Origin: Aphodosoma sp045631465
GTDB taxonomy: Bacteria > Bacteroidota > Bacteroidia > Bacteroidales > Paludibacteraceae
NCBI GenBank assembly: GCA_045631465.1
Contig: JAZQUV010000001.1
Coordinates: 1-25,916 of the forward strand
DNA: 25,916 bases
Direction: 5' to 3'
A model generated the notes under the pieces. It searched no databases, had not been told where the DNA came from, and saw nothing but the letters and a program-made list of their open reading frames with translations. A program made the position numbers and the translations under genes. Below are positions 8,353 to 15,664 of this stretch, in pieces (the first letter of the stretch is position 1; every line of letters begins with the position of its first letter).

Positions 8353-8411
8353 AACAAAAAACAACCGACACAATCAAATTTATTTGAATTAGTGTCGGTT
8401 GTTTTTTTGTT
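8353..8411 (+). terminator. Terminator of the nqr operon
   Basis: Stem AACAACCGACAC (8360-8371) with GTGTCGGTTGTT (8392-8403), extended by A-run/T-run pairing, followed by seven T. The loop is itself palindromic: the 20-mer AATCAAATTTATTTGAATTA at 8372-8391, which recurs exactly at 24189-24208. A smaller dyad TTTTTGCT-TT-AGCAAAAA lies just upstream (8333-8350). Confidence 0.88.
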
Positions 8412-8475
8412 ATATTTATTTGAAAAATAATGTTTATTTGTTTTCTATTTTATTAACTTTCAAATTGCCGAGTGC

Positions 8476-8558
8476 AACCAAAGTCACGACCAAAGGGAGT
8501 AACTTTTATTAAACAAAACTAAAATTACAAACCAAAGTCACGAACGATAGTGAGTAAC
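8476..8558. repeat. Dispersed GTCACGA motif, two copies
   Basis: Copy one (8476-8503) and copy two (8530-8558) both read AACCAAAGTCACGA, 8 or 9 variable bases, then GAGTAACT. A third, slightly diverged copy with AACCGGAGGTCACGAG and GCGAGTAAT lies at 19521-19552 next to the waaA stop codon. GTCAC and GTAAC form weak inverted ends. Function unknown; it behaves like a dispersed intergenic repeat. Confidence 0.7.
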
Positions 8559-8578
8559 TGTTGGAAATAATATATAAC

Positions 8579-8607
8579 AAAAAAGAGACGCAATATATTG
8601 CGTCTCT
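8579..8607 (-). terminator. Terminator of the T9SS cargo gene
   Basis: A perfect 24-bp palindrome (8584-8607, arms AGAGACGCAAT / ATTGCGTCTCT). On the minus strand it is followed by a run of six T (8584-8579). It lies 14 bp past the stop codon at 8621. Confidence 0.88.
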
Positions 8608-8620
8608 ACATTATATAATC

Positions 8621-10195
8621 TTATTTCACAACTATCTTAGATTGATAAATTTGTCGATTAGTAGTAGATATATTAACTACATAAACACCCACATTCAAAT
8701 TCCAAGTAAGCTGTTTTCTTCCTTGATTGAGGGTTACATCAACAAGTTTTTTGCCCATAAGGTCATAAATTTTCACATTTCTTACATCGTCAATATCAAA
8801 ATGGAGGAATCTATTTTTTGAATCATAATATATTGTTTGCGAATCAATTATGATAGCAGGAGAGTTAGTGTTTATACCTTTTAGATAGCAATCATTGATT
8901 TGGTCTAATTCGTTGTTAAGGTCGGGTTTGAACAATAGATAGTTTTGTTGAAATCCCCATGCACAAAACAAAAAGTCGATGCCTCCTCCATCTATACCAT
9001 CGTAAGGTCGGGTGTACCAACCATGCTCTGAGCCGTAGCGTTCATAATAGACAACATCGTGGGGATAATCTTCGATAGTGGCAACAAATTTTCGGATTGT
9101 ATCACCTGTTAAATCTTCTATTTTAGAGATATCTTTAATTGTCATTTCTATTAATTCAGGGGCTATTTTGGCACTTGCAAGGGATTTTAACACCTTGACT
9201 GTGTCGCCAACTTCGCAGTCGAAATCATAGAGTAAATACTCTTTCCCGTCAATTAAAGCCGATACCTTACGATTATCTATGTTCTCCTTAATATGAGCAA
9301 TGAATTCATATTCGAGCAAATCATCGTCGGTGCTACGATAAAGAGTCCAATAAAGTTTGTTATCGACATATTCATAATCGCCTATTTTTTCTTTATAAGT
9401 TTTATATTCAATTATATTACTACCATCAAGATGAACACGACGATTGACTATATTCCAACTATAGTTAGGTAATGCCATTGGTTTATATGGTTTGCGGTTG
9501 AATGATGTATCAACAACACAATCTTGATCTGCGTCTAATATAGCATTACCTGTTGTATTTTTGAAAATCAATTCGCCATTTGCATCAAAAGCACATATCA
9601 CACTATTGCTACCTCCACCTTCGACTTCGGCAAAAGGGCTAATTGCCCAACCACAGAGATAGCCAAATCGCTCATAAATAGAGAAAGTGTATTGTGCTAG
9701 TCCCTTCGCTCTTCGCAATGTTAGTTTTTTGATTGGTTCTAAATCGGCAATTGTTACCATTTCGATATCTACTACAATTAAATCCTTCTGAACTTCTTTA
9801 ATCTCTTCAGGACTAATGCTTTTCATTTCATGCAACCAATGCAAGAGCGAAATAGTATCGCCCACTGCTACACCAAAATCATACATTAAAGCCTCTAAAC
9901 CATTACCATAAGCCCAAACCTTTTCCTCTGAAATATCTTCACGTAATAGACCTTTTAGAGTGCGTGCCTCAGGGTTAGTTGGATAATAACTCCACAACTT
10001 TTTATAAGCAACACCATTGATAATTGAATCACCTTCAATTTTTTCAATGTGGGTGACATATCTCTCAATATCATCACCAAAATATTCGGCATGACAAACT
10101 ACGTTCCAACTATATCCCTCAACCACAATAGGTGTATATGCCATAGTGCTTGTTACAACAAATATTAAACAGCAGAGAGAAAATAAACGTTTCAT
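8621..10195 (-). CDS. Secreted two-domain protein with T9SS type A C-terminal sorting domain
   Basis: 524 aa. Signal peptide 1-19 (MKRLFSLCCLIFVVTSTMA). The mature part is an internal duplication. Copy one spans about 27-214 and copy two about 244-424. Both share YSWNxV at the start, (M/L)YDFxxxVGDT (104-113, 322-332), YER(F/Y)GxxxGW and a GGG-containing stretch (174-203, 384-412), and a Cys a little downstream (226, 436). A Por/T9SS type A sorting domain closes the protein (about 449-524: VKIYDLMGKKL, then WNLNVGVYVVNI). It should cross the outer membrane by T9SS and be released or anchored. The duplicated domain is not one I can name. An AGGAGG Shine-Dalgarno at 10201-10206 precedes the ATG, unusual in this window. 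Confidence 0.88.
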   Translation of the reverse strand: MKRLFSLCCLIFVVTSTMAYTPIVVEGYSWNVVCHAEYFGDDIERYVTHIEKIEGDSIINGVAYKKLWSYYPTNPEARTLKGLLREDISEEKVWAYGNGLEALMYDFGVAVGDTISLLHWLHEMKSISPEEIKEVQKDLIVVDIEMVTIADLEPIKKLTLRRAKGLAQYTFSIYERFGYLCGWAISPFAEVEGGGSNSVICAFDANGELIFKNTTGNAILDADQDCVVDTSFNRKPYKPMALPNYSWNIVNRRVHLDGSNIIEYKTYKEKIGDYEYVDNKLYWTLYRSTDDDLLEYEFIAHIKENIDNRKVSALIDGKEYLLYDFDCEVGDTVKVLKSLASAKIAPELIEMTIKDISKIEDLTGDTIRKFVATIEDYPHDVVYYERYGSEHGWYTRPYDGIDGGGIDFLFCAWGFQQNYLLFKPDLNNELDQINDCYLKGINTNSPAIIIDSQTIYYDSKNRFLHFDIDDVRNVKIYDLMGKKLVDVTLNQGRKQLTWNLNVGVYVVNISTTNRQIYQSKIVVK

Positions 10196-10200
10196 AATAA

Positions 10201-10235
10201 CCTCCTATTCTAATTAATTTTATAGTGCAAAGGTA
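10201..10235 (-). promoter_or_regulatory. -7 element and Shine-Dalgarno of the T9SS cargo gene
   Basis: Minus strand: TACCTTTG at 10235-10228 fits TAnnTTTG. No good -33 TTG is present at the expected distance. AGGAGG at 10206-10201 is 5 nt from the ATG at 10195. It is the only perfect Shine-Dalgarno I found before a gene here. Confidence 0.55.
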
Positions 10236-10287
10236 ATACTTTTTTTTATAATGCCACTTTTTCAAATTAAAATTATGTATATAAAAT

Positions 10288-10317
10288 AGATTAAACTTTT
10301 AAGAAAATGTTTAATCT
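10288..10317. promoter_or_regulatory. Inverted repeat upstream of the 217-aa gene
   Basis: AGATTAAAC (10288-10296) and GTTTAATCT (10309-10317) are perfect inverted arms with a 12-bp spacer, 35 bp before the ATG at 10352. This could be an operator or a leader hairpin. No TAnnTTTG box was found for this gene. Confidence 0.4.
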
Positions 10318-10351
10318 AATCTACAAAAACAATCCTTAAAATCATATCGCC

Positions 10352-11005
10352 ATGAAAAAACTATTTACCCTCATTGCCTTTGTTATTGCTACAACTTTTA
10401 GTTTATTTGCTCATGATATTATTGTCTTAACAGAAGGTTCAGTGATTCGTGCAAAAGTAATAAAAAGTTCGTCAACTGAGATTGAATATTTTAATATTGA
10501 CATATCACATGGCCCACTATTTCTACTATATGCAGATGAAATTGCTTTTATAGAACTAGAAGGTGGAACAACTCTACATTATTCAAAAATGAATGAAGAT
10601 TTCGAGATTCAATCGTACAACCAAATCTACCAACTTACAACACAAAATTATTACCACAAAGGACAATTATATAATCGCTCACAAATGGCAGATTTGTTGA
10701 AAAATACGTGTGATGTGGCATATAAAGAGTATTGCAGGGGTAAAACAACTAGAAATATAGGTTGGGGTTTATTGGCTGGTGGTATTGCTCTGAACGGAGT
10801 AGGATTATCATTGCTATCATACGGAGCTTATGAGGCTGGATCGGCAACTATTACCTTAGGCTCAATGACTACATTAGCTTCTATTCCAACGATTATTGTT
10901 GGACGATACAAAATGAATAATGCCTACAAAAAATACAATAATCAAAATTTATCTCTCAACTTTGGCATCAGCCCTACAGGAGTTGGTCTTGCGTTACAAT
11001 TTTAA
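10352..11005 (+). CDS. Exported protein of unknown function with C-terminal hydrophobic segments
   Basis: 217 aa. Signal peptide 1-20 (MKKLFTLIAFVIATTFSLFA, cleavage before HD). Residues 21-60 form a small beta-rich region (DIIVLTEGSVIRAKVIKSS, then EIEYFN) of the kind seen at the start of many Bacteroidota exported proteins that begin with a DxIxLxxGxxIxAKV pattern. A polar middle part follows (70-130). Then come a Gly-rich hydrophobic stretch (about 136-160, GWGLLAGGIALNGVGLSLL) and a second one (165-181), which may span a membrane. The end NFGISPTGVGLALQF looks like a final outer-membrane beta strand. I do not recognise the family. It stands alone on the plus strand between two minus-strand units and shares a terminator with the RNase HI gene. 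Confidence 0.75.
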   Translation: MKKLFTLIAFVIATTFSLFAHDIIVLTEGSVIRAKVIKSSSTEIEYFNIDISHGPLFLLYADEIAFIELEGGTTLHYSKMNEDFEIQSYNQIYQLTTQNYYHKGQLYNRSQMADLLKNTCDVAYKEYCRGKTTRNIGWGLLAGGIALNGVGLSLLSYGAYEAGSATITLGSMTTLASIPTIIVGRYKMNNAYKKYNNQNLSLNFGISPTGVGLALQF

Positions 11006-11017
11006 TATACAAACTAT

Positions 11018-11054
11018 AAAAAAAGAGATGCAAAACCTATTTTGCATCTCTTTT
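11018..11054. terminator. Bidirectional terminator
   Basis: AGAGATGCAAAA (11024-11035) pairs with TTTTGCATCTCT (11040-11051) around a 4-nt loop. There is an A-run on the left and a T-run on the right. It can end both the 217-aa gene on the plus strand and the RNase HI transcript on the minus strand. Confidence 0.85.
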
Positions 11055-11060
11055 ATTTAT

Positions 11061-11699
11061 CTATTTTCTACCAAAATCGGCCGGTATTTCACCCCAATTA
11101 GGAGTATCCCATTTGAGAATTTGGTTCGAAAAAGTGTTGGTTTGCAACCAGCGTTCAGCACGGGCAATTAGTTCAAACAGTGGAATATTCTGCTCCGTGC
11201 GCATAAGTTTGGTCTTGCACTGCTTAGCACGCACCCACGCAATAGCACTGACACTATCGGAATAAATAGGCAATGTGCATCCGTTTTTCTTCAACAACGA
11301 AAGTCCATGCACAAGTGCAAGAAATTCGCCTACATTATTCGTGCCATCAGGATATGGCCCCATACGAAATACCTCGCGGCCTGTAGCTGTATCTACCCCT
11401 CGATACTCCATCACACCAGGATTGCCACTGCAAGCTGCATCAACCGACAATGAAGGAAGTTGAATTGAGTATTGAGAAGTCAAACTATCTGTTATCTGTG
11501 CTCTGTTATCTGTACTCTTTTTAATGGCTTGCCAATAATTCAATTTATGCGCTGCCTCTGCCTCCTCTCGCGTAGCATAACCTTTGTATTGCGCCCCTTC
11601 ATATCCATCAATCTGCGGCTTACACTCCTCCCACGACTCAAAAATACCTGTGAGCCGTCCTCTCCACACTACATAATATTTATTCTTTGGTTTTGCCAT
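11061..11699 (-). CDS. rnhA: Ribonuclease HI with N-terminal hybrid-binding (viroplasmin-like) domain
   Basis: 212 aa from ATG 11699 (MAKPKNKYYVVW). Residues 1-57 form the small hybrid-binding domain (KYYVVWRGRLTGIFESWEEC, then YKGYATREEAE) found in eukaryotic RNase H1 and some bacterial enzymes. The catalytic domain starts near 86 with SVDAACSGNPG. Acidic residues are in place: Asp87, Glu125 (NNVGEF), Asp148 (IYSDS) and Asp208 in NWGEIPADFGRK. It degrades RNA in RNA-DNA hybrids. The linker (about 62-82) is encoded by a TTATCTG heptamer repeat similar to one inside waaA. The gene lies downstream of the dehydrogenase gene, with a repeat hairpin in the 65-bp gap. Confidence 0.92.
   Translation of the reverse strand: MAKPKNKYYVVWRGRLTGIFESWEECKPQIDGYEGAQYKGYATREEAEAAHKLNYWQAIKKSTDNRAQITDSLTSQYSIQLPSLSVDAACSGNPGVMEYRGVDTATGREVFRMGPYPDGTNNVGEFLALVHGLSLLKKNGCTLPIYSDSVSAIAWVRAKQCKTKLMRTEQNIPLFELIARAERWLQTNTFSNQILKWDTPNWGEIPADFGRK
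11454..11519. repeat. TTATCTG heptamer repeat inside the RNase HI linker
   Basis: Units CTATCTG, TTATCTG, TGCTCTG, TTATCTG and a decayed fifth run at 11485-11519, followed leftwards by a GTATTGAGA/GAATTGAG tract. It is translated in frame as a low-complexity linker (STDNRAQITDSLTSQYSIQL). The same composite, heptamers plus a GAG-containing tract, occurs in waaA at 19907-19986. Confidence 0.8.
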
Positions 11700-11709
11700 A
11701 AAAAACAAC

Positions 11710-11757
11710 AATCTATAATCAACTGTCTGTTGACTATAGACTGTTGACTATAGACTA
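11710..11757. repeat. Heptamer word-repeat hairpin between the dehydrogenase and RNase HI genes
   Basis: Alternating 7-bp words ACTGTTG and ACTATAG on one arm, and their reverse complement AATCTATAATCAAC on the other. It fills the gap between the two minus-strand genes. Confidence 0.78.
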
Positions 11758-11764
11758 ATTTTTA

Positions 11765-12523
11765 TTATTTACGATGAATGTTTGTCGCATTAGCTTGTGC
11801 TGTTGGAGTCACCACAAGGTCATTGATACATACATGTGGTGGCAATGTAACTGCAAAACGAATAAGATTTGCAATATCATCGCCTGTAAGTGGAGTATAA
11901 CCCTCGTATGTTTTATCTGCACGCTCTTTATCATCTTTGAAACGAACAATAGAAAACTCTGTCTCTACCGCTCCAGGACAAATATTTGTCACCTTAATGC
12001 CATATTTAAGCATATCGATACGCATACCTTTGCTGATAGCATCTACGGCATGTTTAGTAGCGCAATAAACATTGCCATTAGGATATACCTCTTTACCCGC
12101 AGTTGAACAGATATTGATGATGTGACCTTTACCACGTTCGCACAACAATGGAGCAATCTCGCGTGTCATATAAAGAAGTCCTTTGATATTTGTATCAATC
12201 ATGCGCTCCCAATCCTCAAGCACACCTTCTTGAATAGGGTTCAAACCTACAGCCAACCCTGCATTGTTGACTAAAACATCAATATTGCGCCATGCAGCTG
12301 GAATAGAAGCCACTGCCTTTGCTACCTCTTCTTGATTGCGTACATCAAAATTAAGTATCAATGAATCAGCTTTATATGTAACACCTACCAATGCTTGCAA
12401 CTCTTCAAGACGCTCTTTTCTACGTCCTGTAAGAATAAGATTATAACCCTCGTCAGCCAAAGCAATAGCTGTTGCACGACCTATACCAGATGTCGCTCCA
12501 GTAATCAAAGCAATTTTTTTCAT
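11765..12523 (-). CDS. Short-chain dehydrogenase/reductase (classical SDR, YdfG-like)
   Basis: 252 aa, full length. Cofactor motif TGATSGIG (8-15), followed by TGRRKERLE, where Arg34/Arg35 suggest NADP(H). NNAGLAVG begins at 86. Catalytic Asn112, Ser140 (INICSTAG), Tyr153 and Lys157 (YCATK) are all present. ICPGAVETEF near 187 closes the substrate pocket. Relatives include the 3-hydroxy acid / serine dehydrogenase YdfG, but the substrate cannot be read from sequence. A -7 box lies about 107 bp upstream (12630-12637), divergent from the Fur-family promoter. Confidence 0.93.
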   Translation of the reverse strand: MKKIALITGATSGIGRATAIALADEGYNLILTGRRKERLEELQALVGVTYKADSLILNFDVRNQEEVAKAVASIPAAWRNIDVLVNNAGLAVGLNPIQEGVLEDWERMIDTNIKGLLYMTREIAPLLCERGKGHIINICSTAGKEVYPNGNVYCATKHAVDAISKGMRIDMLKYGIKVTNICPGAVETEFSIVRFKDDKERADKTYEGYTPLTGDDIANLIRFAVTLPPHVCINDLVVTPTAQANATNIHRK

Positions 12524-12629
12524 ATGTTAGATTTTAGTAATATCTTGGGAAAAATATCTTTATCCGTATTTTATATCACACTGATAATCAGATATATCAT
12601 TTTTTTATTATCTCCCTTTATTCAACTCT

Positions 12630-12637
12630 CAAAGTTA
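12630..12637 (-). promoter_or_regulatory. -7 element for the dehydrogenase-RNase HI unit
   Basis: Minus strand TAACTTTG. At 20 bp upstream the -33 triplet is TTT rather than TTG. The leader to the ATG at 12523 would be about 100 nt and includes the palindrome CTGATAATCAG (12581-12591). Confidence 0.5.
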
Positions 12638-12699
12638 ATACTTTTTTTATTAACATAAAAGGTCTAATAGTTAAAAAATATTAAACTTTACTGAAACTA

Positions 12700-12730
12700 T
12701 TGCGCATATCAAATAATTGTTATAATTTTG
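12700..12730 (+). promoter_or_regulatory. Promoter of the Fur-family/rubrerythrin operon (TTG-N20-TAATTTTG)
   Basis: TTG at 12700-12702, exactly 20 bp, TAATTTTG at 12723-12730, transcription start near 12737. The short dyad ATAA-TTG-TTAT overlaps the spacer next to the -7 box, where autoregulation by the encoded Fur-family protein would be expected. That is inference. Confidence 0.75.
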
Positions 12731-12802
12731 CATCGAAATTAAAATTGCAATCATTACAAAAATGAAATAAGGTTACAAATTTGAAATTTAACCCGTAAAT
12801 AT

Positions 12803-13213
12803 ATGACAACAGCGATAGACATACTAAATAGCCACAACATCCGTCCCTCGGTGCAAAGAATAGCGGTGCTGAAATATTTACTTGAGCATCGTATTCATCC
12901 AACCGTAGATGACATATATTTGGCTCTGAATCCTACAATGCCTACGCTCAGCAAAACAACAGTATATAATGTTTTGCGAAATTTAGTAGAAAATGGCGCA
13001 GTTCTTGCATTGACCATTGACGAAAAGAATGTGCGCTACGATGCCGACACTAGTTCACATGCTCACTTCCGCTGCCACGCTTGTGGCGAACTCTACGACA
13101 TCGAACAACCTACAATGTCGGGCGCAAATACCTCAGGATTCGAAATAGAAAATGTTCATGTATACTATTGGGGCAAATGCCCTAAGTGCATGACTAAAGA
13201 AAAAAAATCATAA
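12803..13213 (+). CDS. Fur-family transcriptional regulator, PerR-like
   Basis: 136 aa. N-terminal winged helix (about 1-75, with RPSVQRIAVLKYLLEH and TLSKTTVYNVLRNLVENG as recognition region), C-terminal dimer/metal domain. Structural zinc site CHAC (Cys91, Cys94) and CPKC (Cys126, Cys129). Candidate regulatory metal ligands are His32, Asp80 or Asp82, His86, His88 and Asp99. An Asp at the last position is the PerR-like choice, where Fur has Glu. PerR proteins sense peroxide by iron-catalysed histidine oxidation. The rubredoxin-like and rubrerythrin genes 24 bp downstream fit a peroxide-response operon. The PerR reading is inference from ligands and context. Confidence 0.9.
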   Translation: MTTAIDILNSHNIRPSVQRIAVLKYLLEHRIHPTVDDIYLALNPTMPTLSKTTVYNVLRNLVENGAVLALTIDEKNVRYDADTSSHAHFRCHACGELYDIEQPTMSGANTSGFEIENVHVYYWGKCPKCMTKEKKS

Positions 13214-13237
13214 CTACAAACAAAATCTATTATCATT

Positions 13238-13405
13238 ATGAAAAAGTATGTATGCACAGTGTGTGGCTATGTCCACTACGGCGAACAACCACCATCAGTT
13301 TGCCCTGTTTGCAAACAACCTGCCTCTAAATTCAAAGAGGTACCCAACGAAAAACCATCAGAAAACAAATCTATCTTCGAAAAAATCAAAAACCTATTCA
13401 AATAA
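13238..13405 (+). CDS. Small stand-alone rubredoxin-like protein
   Basis: 55 aa (MKKYVCTVCGYVHYGEQPPS and onward). Cys6, Cys9, Cys22 and Cys25 form a rubredoxin-like iron site with exactly the spacing found in the N-terminal domain of the rubrerythrin encoded next. The two share MKKxxCTxCGYVHxG and CPxCKQPAxKFKE, so this is a partial paralogue of that domain. The last 19 residues are a Lys-rich amphipathic tail (IFEKIKNLFK) without the diiron domain. It is a likely electron carrier or decayed duplicate in the peroxide operon, with 24 bp to the regulator and 32 bp to rubrerythrin. Confidence 0.85.
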   Translation: MKKYVCTVCGYVHYGEQPPSVCPVCKQPASKFKEVPNEKPSENKSIFEKIKNLFK

Positions 13406-13437
13406 AACTAACTAATCATTAATAACTAATTACAACT
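13406..13437 (+). repeat. Heptamer-like spacer between the rubredoxin-like and rubrerythrin genes
   Basis: Words ACTAATC, ATTAATA, ACTAATT. The same phrase in reverse complement, TTATTAATGATTAG, lies at 19430-19467 in the waaA-hisS spacer. Confidence 0.55.
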
Positions 13438-13986
13438 ATGAAAAAATTTTCTTGCACTATTTGCGGTTATGTTCACGAAGGTGACGCTGCTCCAGCTATC
13501 TGTCCTCAATGCAAACAACCAGCTGAAAAATTCAAAGAACTCGTTGCTACTGACAAACTTCAATTCGTAACTGAACATGAACTTGGTGTTGCTAAAGGCA
13601 CTGGTGAAGATATGATTCGCGATCTCAATGCTCACTTCATGGGCGAAGCTACCGAAGTAGGTATGTACCTCGCTATGAGCCGTCAAGCTGACCGCGAAGG
13701 TTATCCTGAAATCGCAGAGGCTTTCAAACGCTATGCTTGGGAAGAAGCTGAACATGCTGCTAAATTTGCTGAATTGCTCGGCGACGTGGTATGGGATACT
13801 AAAACTAACCTTGAAAAACGTATGAATGCTGAATCTGGTGCTTGTGAAGACAAAATGCGTATCGCACGTATCGCTAAAGAACGTAATCTCGATGCTATCC
13901 ACGACACTGTTCACGAAATGGCAAAAGACGAAGCTCGTCACGGAAAAGGTTTCGAAGGTCTCTACAATCGCTACTTCAAAAAATAA
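13438..13986 (+). CDS. rbr: Rubrerythrin with N-terminal rubredoxin domain (reverse domain order)
   Basis: 182 aa. The rubredoxin-like domain comes first (Cys6, Cys9, Cys22, Cys25), then a ferritin-like four-helix diiron domain. Iron-ligand glutamates and two EXXH motifs are visible: EATE (about 63-66), EAEH in FKRYAWEEAEHAAKF and EARH in MAKDEARHGKGF. Classical rubrerythrin has the rubredoxin domain at the C-terminus, so this is the reversed arrangement. The family reduces hydrogen peroxide to water in the cytoplasm of anaerobes and microaerophiles. Strong codon bias (GCT, GAA, CGT, ATC) points to high expression. Last gene of the operon, followed by a terminator. Confidence 0.95.
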   Translation: MKKFSCTICGYVHEGDAAPAICPQCKQPAEKFKELVATDKLQFVTEHELGVAKGTGEDMIRDLNAHFMGEATEVGMYLAMSRQADREGYPEIAEAFKRYAWEEAEHAAKFAELLGDVVWDTKTNLEKRMNAESGACEDKMRIARIAKERNLDAIHDTVHEMAKDEARHGKGFEGLYNRYFKK

Positions 13987-14000
13987 TAGAATCTAATCAT

Positions 14001-14040
14001 AAAAAAAGGTGGATGTAAAATTGAACATCCGCCTTTTTTT
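14001..14040. terminator. Bidirectional terminator between rbr and the DUF3078 gene
   Basis: AAAAAAAGGTGGATGT pairs with ACATCCGCCTTTTTTT with one G-U/A-C type mismatch and an 8-nt loop, with an A-run and a T-run on either side. The right T-run touches the stop codon of the minus-strand gene at 14039. Confidence 0.88.
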
Positions 14041-15664
14041 ATAATTTATAATTGAATCCCAACGATATAAGCTCATAAAATTGCATCTTTGGTTTACCGC
14101 CGTCGGTTGGTATCGTAGTACTATCATAACGAGGATAAAGAGTAACCTTTGCAGATAAGAATCTATTAATTTTGAAATTACCTATCAATTCACACCCTAC
14201 CTCAACACCTTTTATCTTGCCTACATAATTACCAAAGAACGAAAAATGAACCTCCATACCTATCGACTCATTAAAATCATGATCAAAATCAGTACGTATC
14301 AAAGCACCCAACTGATTTGATTGACGTGTACCATCTGTTATACCCACTTGATGTGCTATATTATCCGACTCTAGCAATCCATCTTTCACTCGCATATCTG
14401 CTACATAAATCAACTTATACGAAAGTGGAGAAACAAACACCGACACTTTCTTATACTTATAATCCATACCTGCAGACAAACTCATCCGCATTGGCGAAAA
14501 TGGTCCCGATGTACGCACATAGGTATTTGACTTATAAGTATTAAACAACGATGTCTGAAAGTCCCACTCTGCTGTATAATAGAAATTCTTAAATGCCTTA
14601 TATCCCAATTTCGAATTCAATCTAACGAGATCTTCATTCACACGTAACCATCTAAGAGAATCGCTTGCCATACCATAGAGTCCAAGTTTCCACTCTGCTT
14701 TATTGTCCCATTGAAGACCCTTACGATTATCATAATTAAAATAACCCATAGCATAAAACGTTGCTGCCAGGTTGCTTTCTCCTCCCTTATACCAATTAGA
14801 TGTAATATAGTTCTGCGACGCATGAACTTGAAATTTTGCCCCCTTCGACCATCGCGACATTTCTGGCAAATCTACCCTCAATGTCTCGCGATTACGTAAA
14901 TTAACACTATCAAGATTCAGCAACATTGCCTCCTTCTTGCCAAGATGCATCTGATTGACTTTCAATTCCGACATTGATGGCAACTGACTCTTGTGATAAG
15001 CATATAATTCTGGCGCAGTGGCTCGCACATAGGCTTTAGCCTGCGTACGCAACAAAACTACAACACTATCTGAATTATTGAACTCTACACTCACAGCCGG
15101 TAATGTGCCTATAACCCAATCAATAAACAACGGATTAACCAAATTTTCCAATTCTATATGCTTAAGCATAGAGTCCACCTCTACCAAAAGCGAATCAGAT
15201 GAAATAATTGGCATAATTTGCTCAACCAACCTCATAGTATCTTGTGCTAAATCAACACTTTGAGATTCATCTACCTTCAATACAGTATCTTTTTGTTCTG
15301 TCTCTTTCTTCTTCAAGCTTGCCATCACTCGCGATATTAACTCACTCTTCTCTCGCGAACGAGCATCTTCTCCCTCTCCAATCAACGATGTAAAATCACT
15401 CTTTCTTTCTACCTTGACACTATCAACAACCGCTACTTGTAGGGTAGTATCTACCGAATCTACAGTCACTATAGCATACTCATCCAACCATGCCTCAAAT
15501 TCGGCATCTGCCAACTCAATAGTATCAGTCGCAAGAGAATCCACATGCTGCAATGCAACACTATCACTCTTAAGACTATCCAATACAACAGTTTGAGACG
15601 CAACGAATTGCGCCCCAACAAACCACAAAATTATGAGTAATATATATTTATTCCTCAACATCAT
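14039..15664 (-). CDS. DUF3078 family outer-membrane protein with long N-terminal extension
   Basis: 541 aa. Signal peptide 1-23 (LLIILWFVGAQFVASQ). Residues 24-180 are an acidic Ser/Val/Asp-rich low-complexity region with recurring DSL/DSV tripeptides. The C-terminal part (about 265-541) is the DUF3078-like region (SQNYITSNWYKGGESNLAATF, then many alternating hydrophobic strands ending FNYKL), probably a beta barrel. The function of this family is unknown. The start region overlaps the end of hflX by 17 bp, with tandem ATGs at 15664 and 15661, so translation is probably coupled. Last gene of the waaA operon. Confidence 0.85.
   Translation of the reverse strand: MMLRNKYILLIILWFVGAQFVASQTVVLDSLKSDSVALQHVDSLATDTIELADAEFEAWLDEYAIVTVDSVDTTLQVAVVDSVKVERKSDFTSLIGEGEDARSREKSELISRVMASLKKKETEQKDTVLKVDESQSVDLAQDTMRLVEQIMPIISSDSLLVEVDSMLKHIELENLVNPLFIDWVIGTLPAVSVEFNNSDSVVVLLRTQAKAYVRATAPELYAYHKSQLPSMSELKVNQMHLGKKEAMLLNLDSVNLRNRETLRVDLPEMSRWSKGAKFQVHASQNYITSNWYKGGESNLAATFYAMGYFNYDNRKGLQWDNKAEWKLGLYGMASDSLRWLRVNEDLVRLNSKLGYKAFKNFYYTAEWDFQTSLFNTYKSNTYVRTSGPFSPMRMSLSAGMDYKYKKVSVFVSPLSYKLIYVADMRVKDGLLESDNIAHQVGITDGTRQSNQLGALIRTDFDHDFNESIGMEVHFSFFGNYVGKIKGVEVGCELIGNFKINRFLSAKVTLYPRYDSTTIPTDGGKPKMQFYELISLGFNYKL

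Larger units (their letters stand above)
8294..8620. other. 327-bp gap between nqrF and the T9SS cargo gene
   Basis: No gene. It contains the nqr terminator, an AT-rich tract (8412-8460), two copies of a dispersed 28-29 bp motif (8476-8503, 8530-8558) and the terminator of the minus-strand gene at the right end. Confidence 0.8.

Noticed and set aside
12703..12730. PerR box in the Fur-family promoter
   Set aside because: Only a short ATAA-TTG-TTAT dyad is present. It is too weak in an AT-rich region to call an operator.
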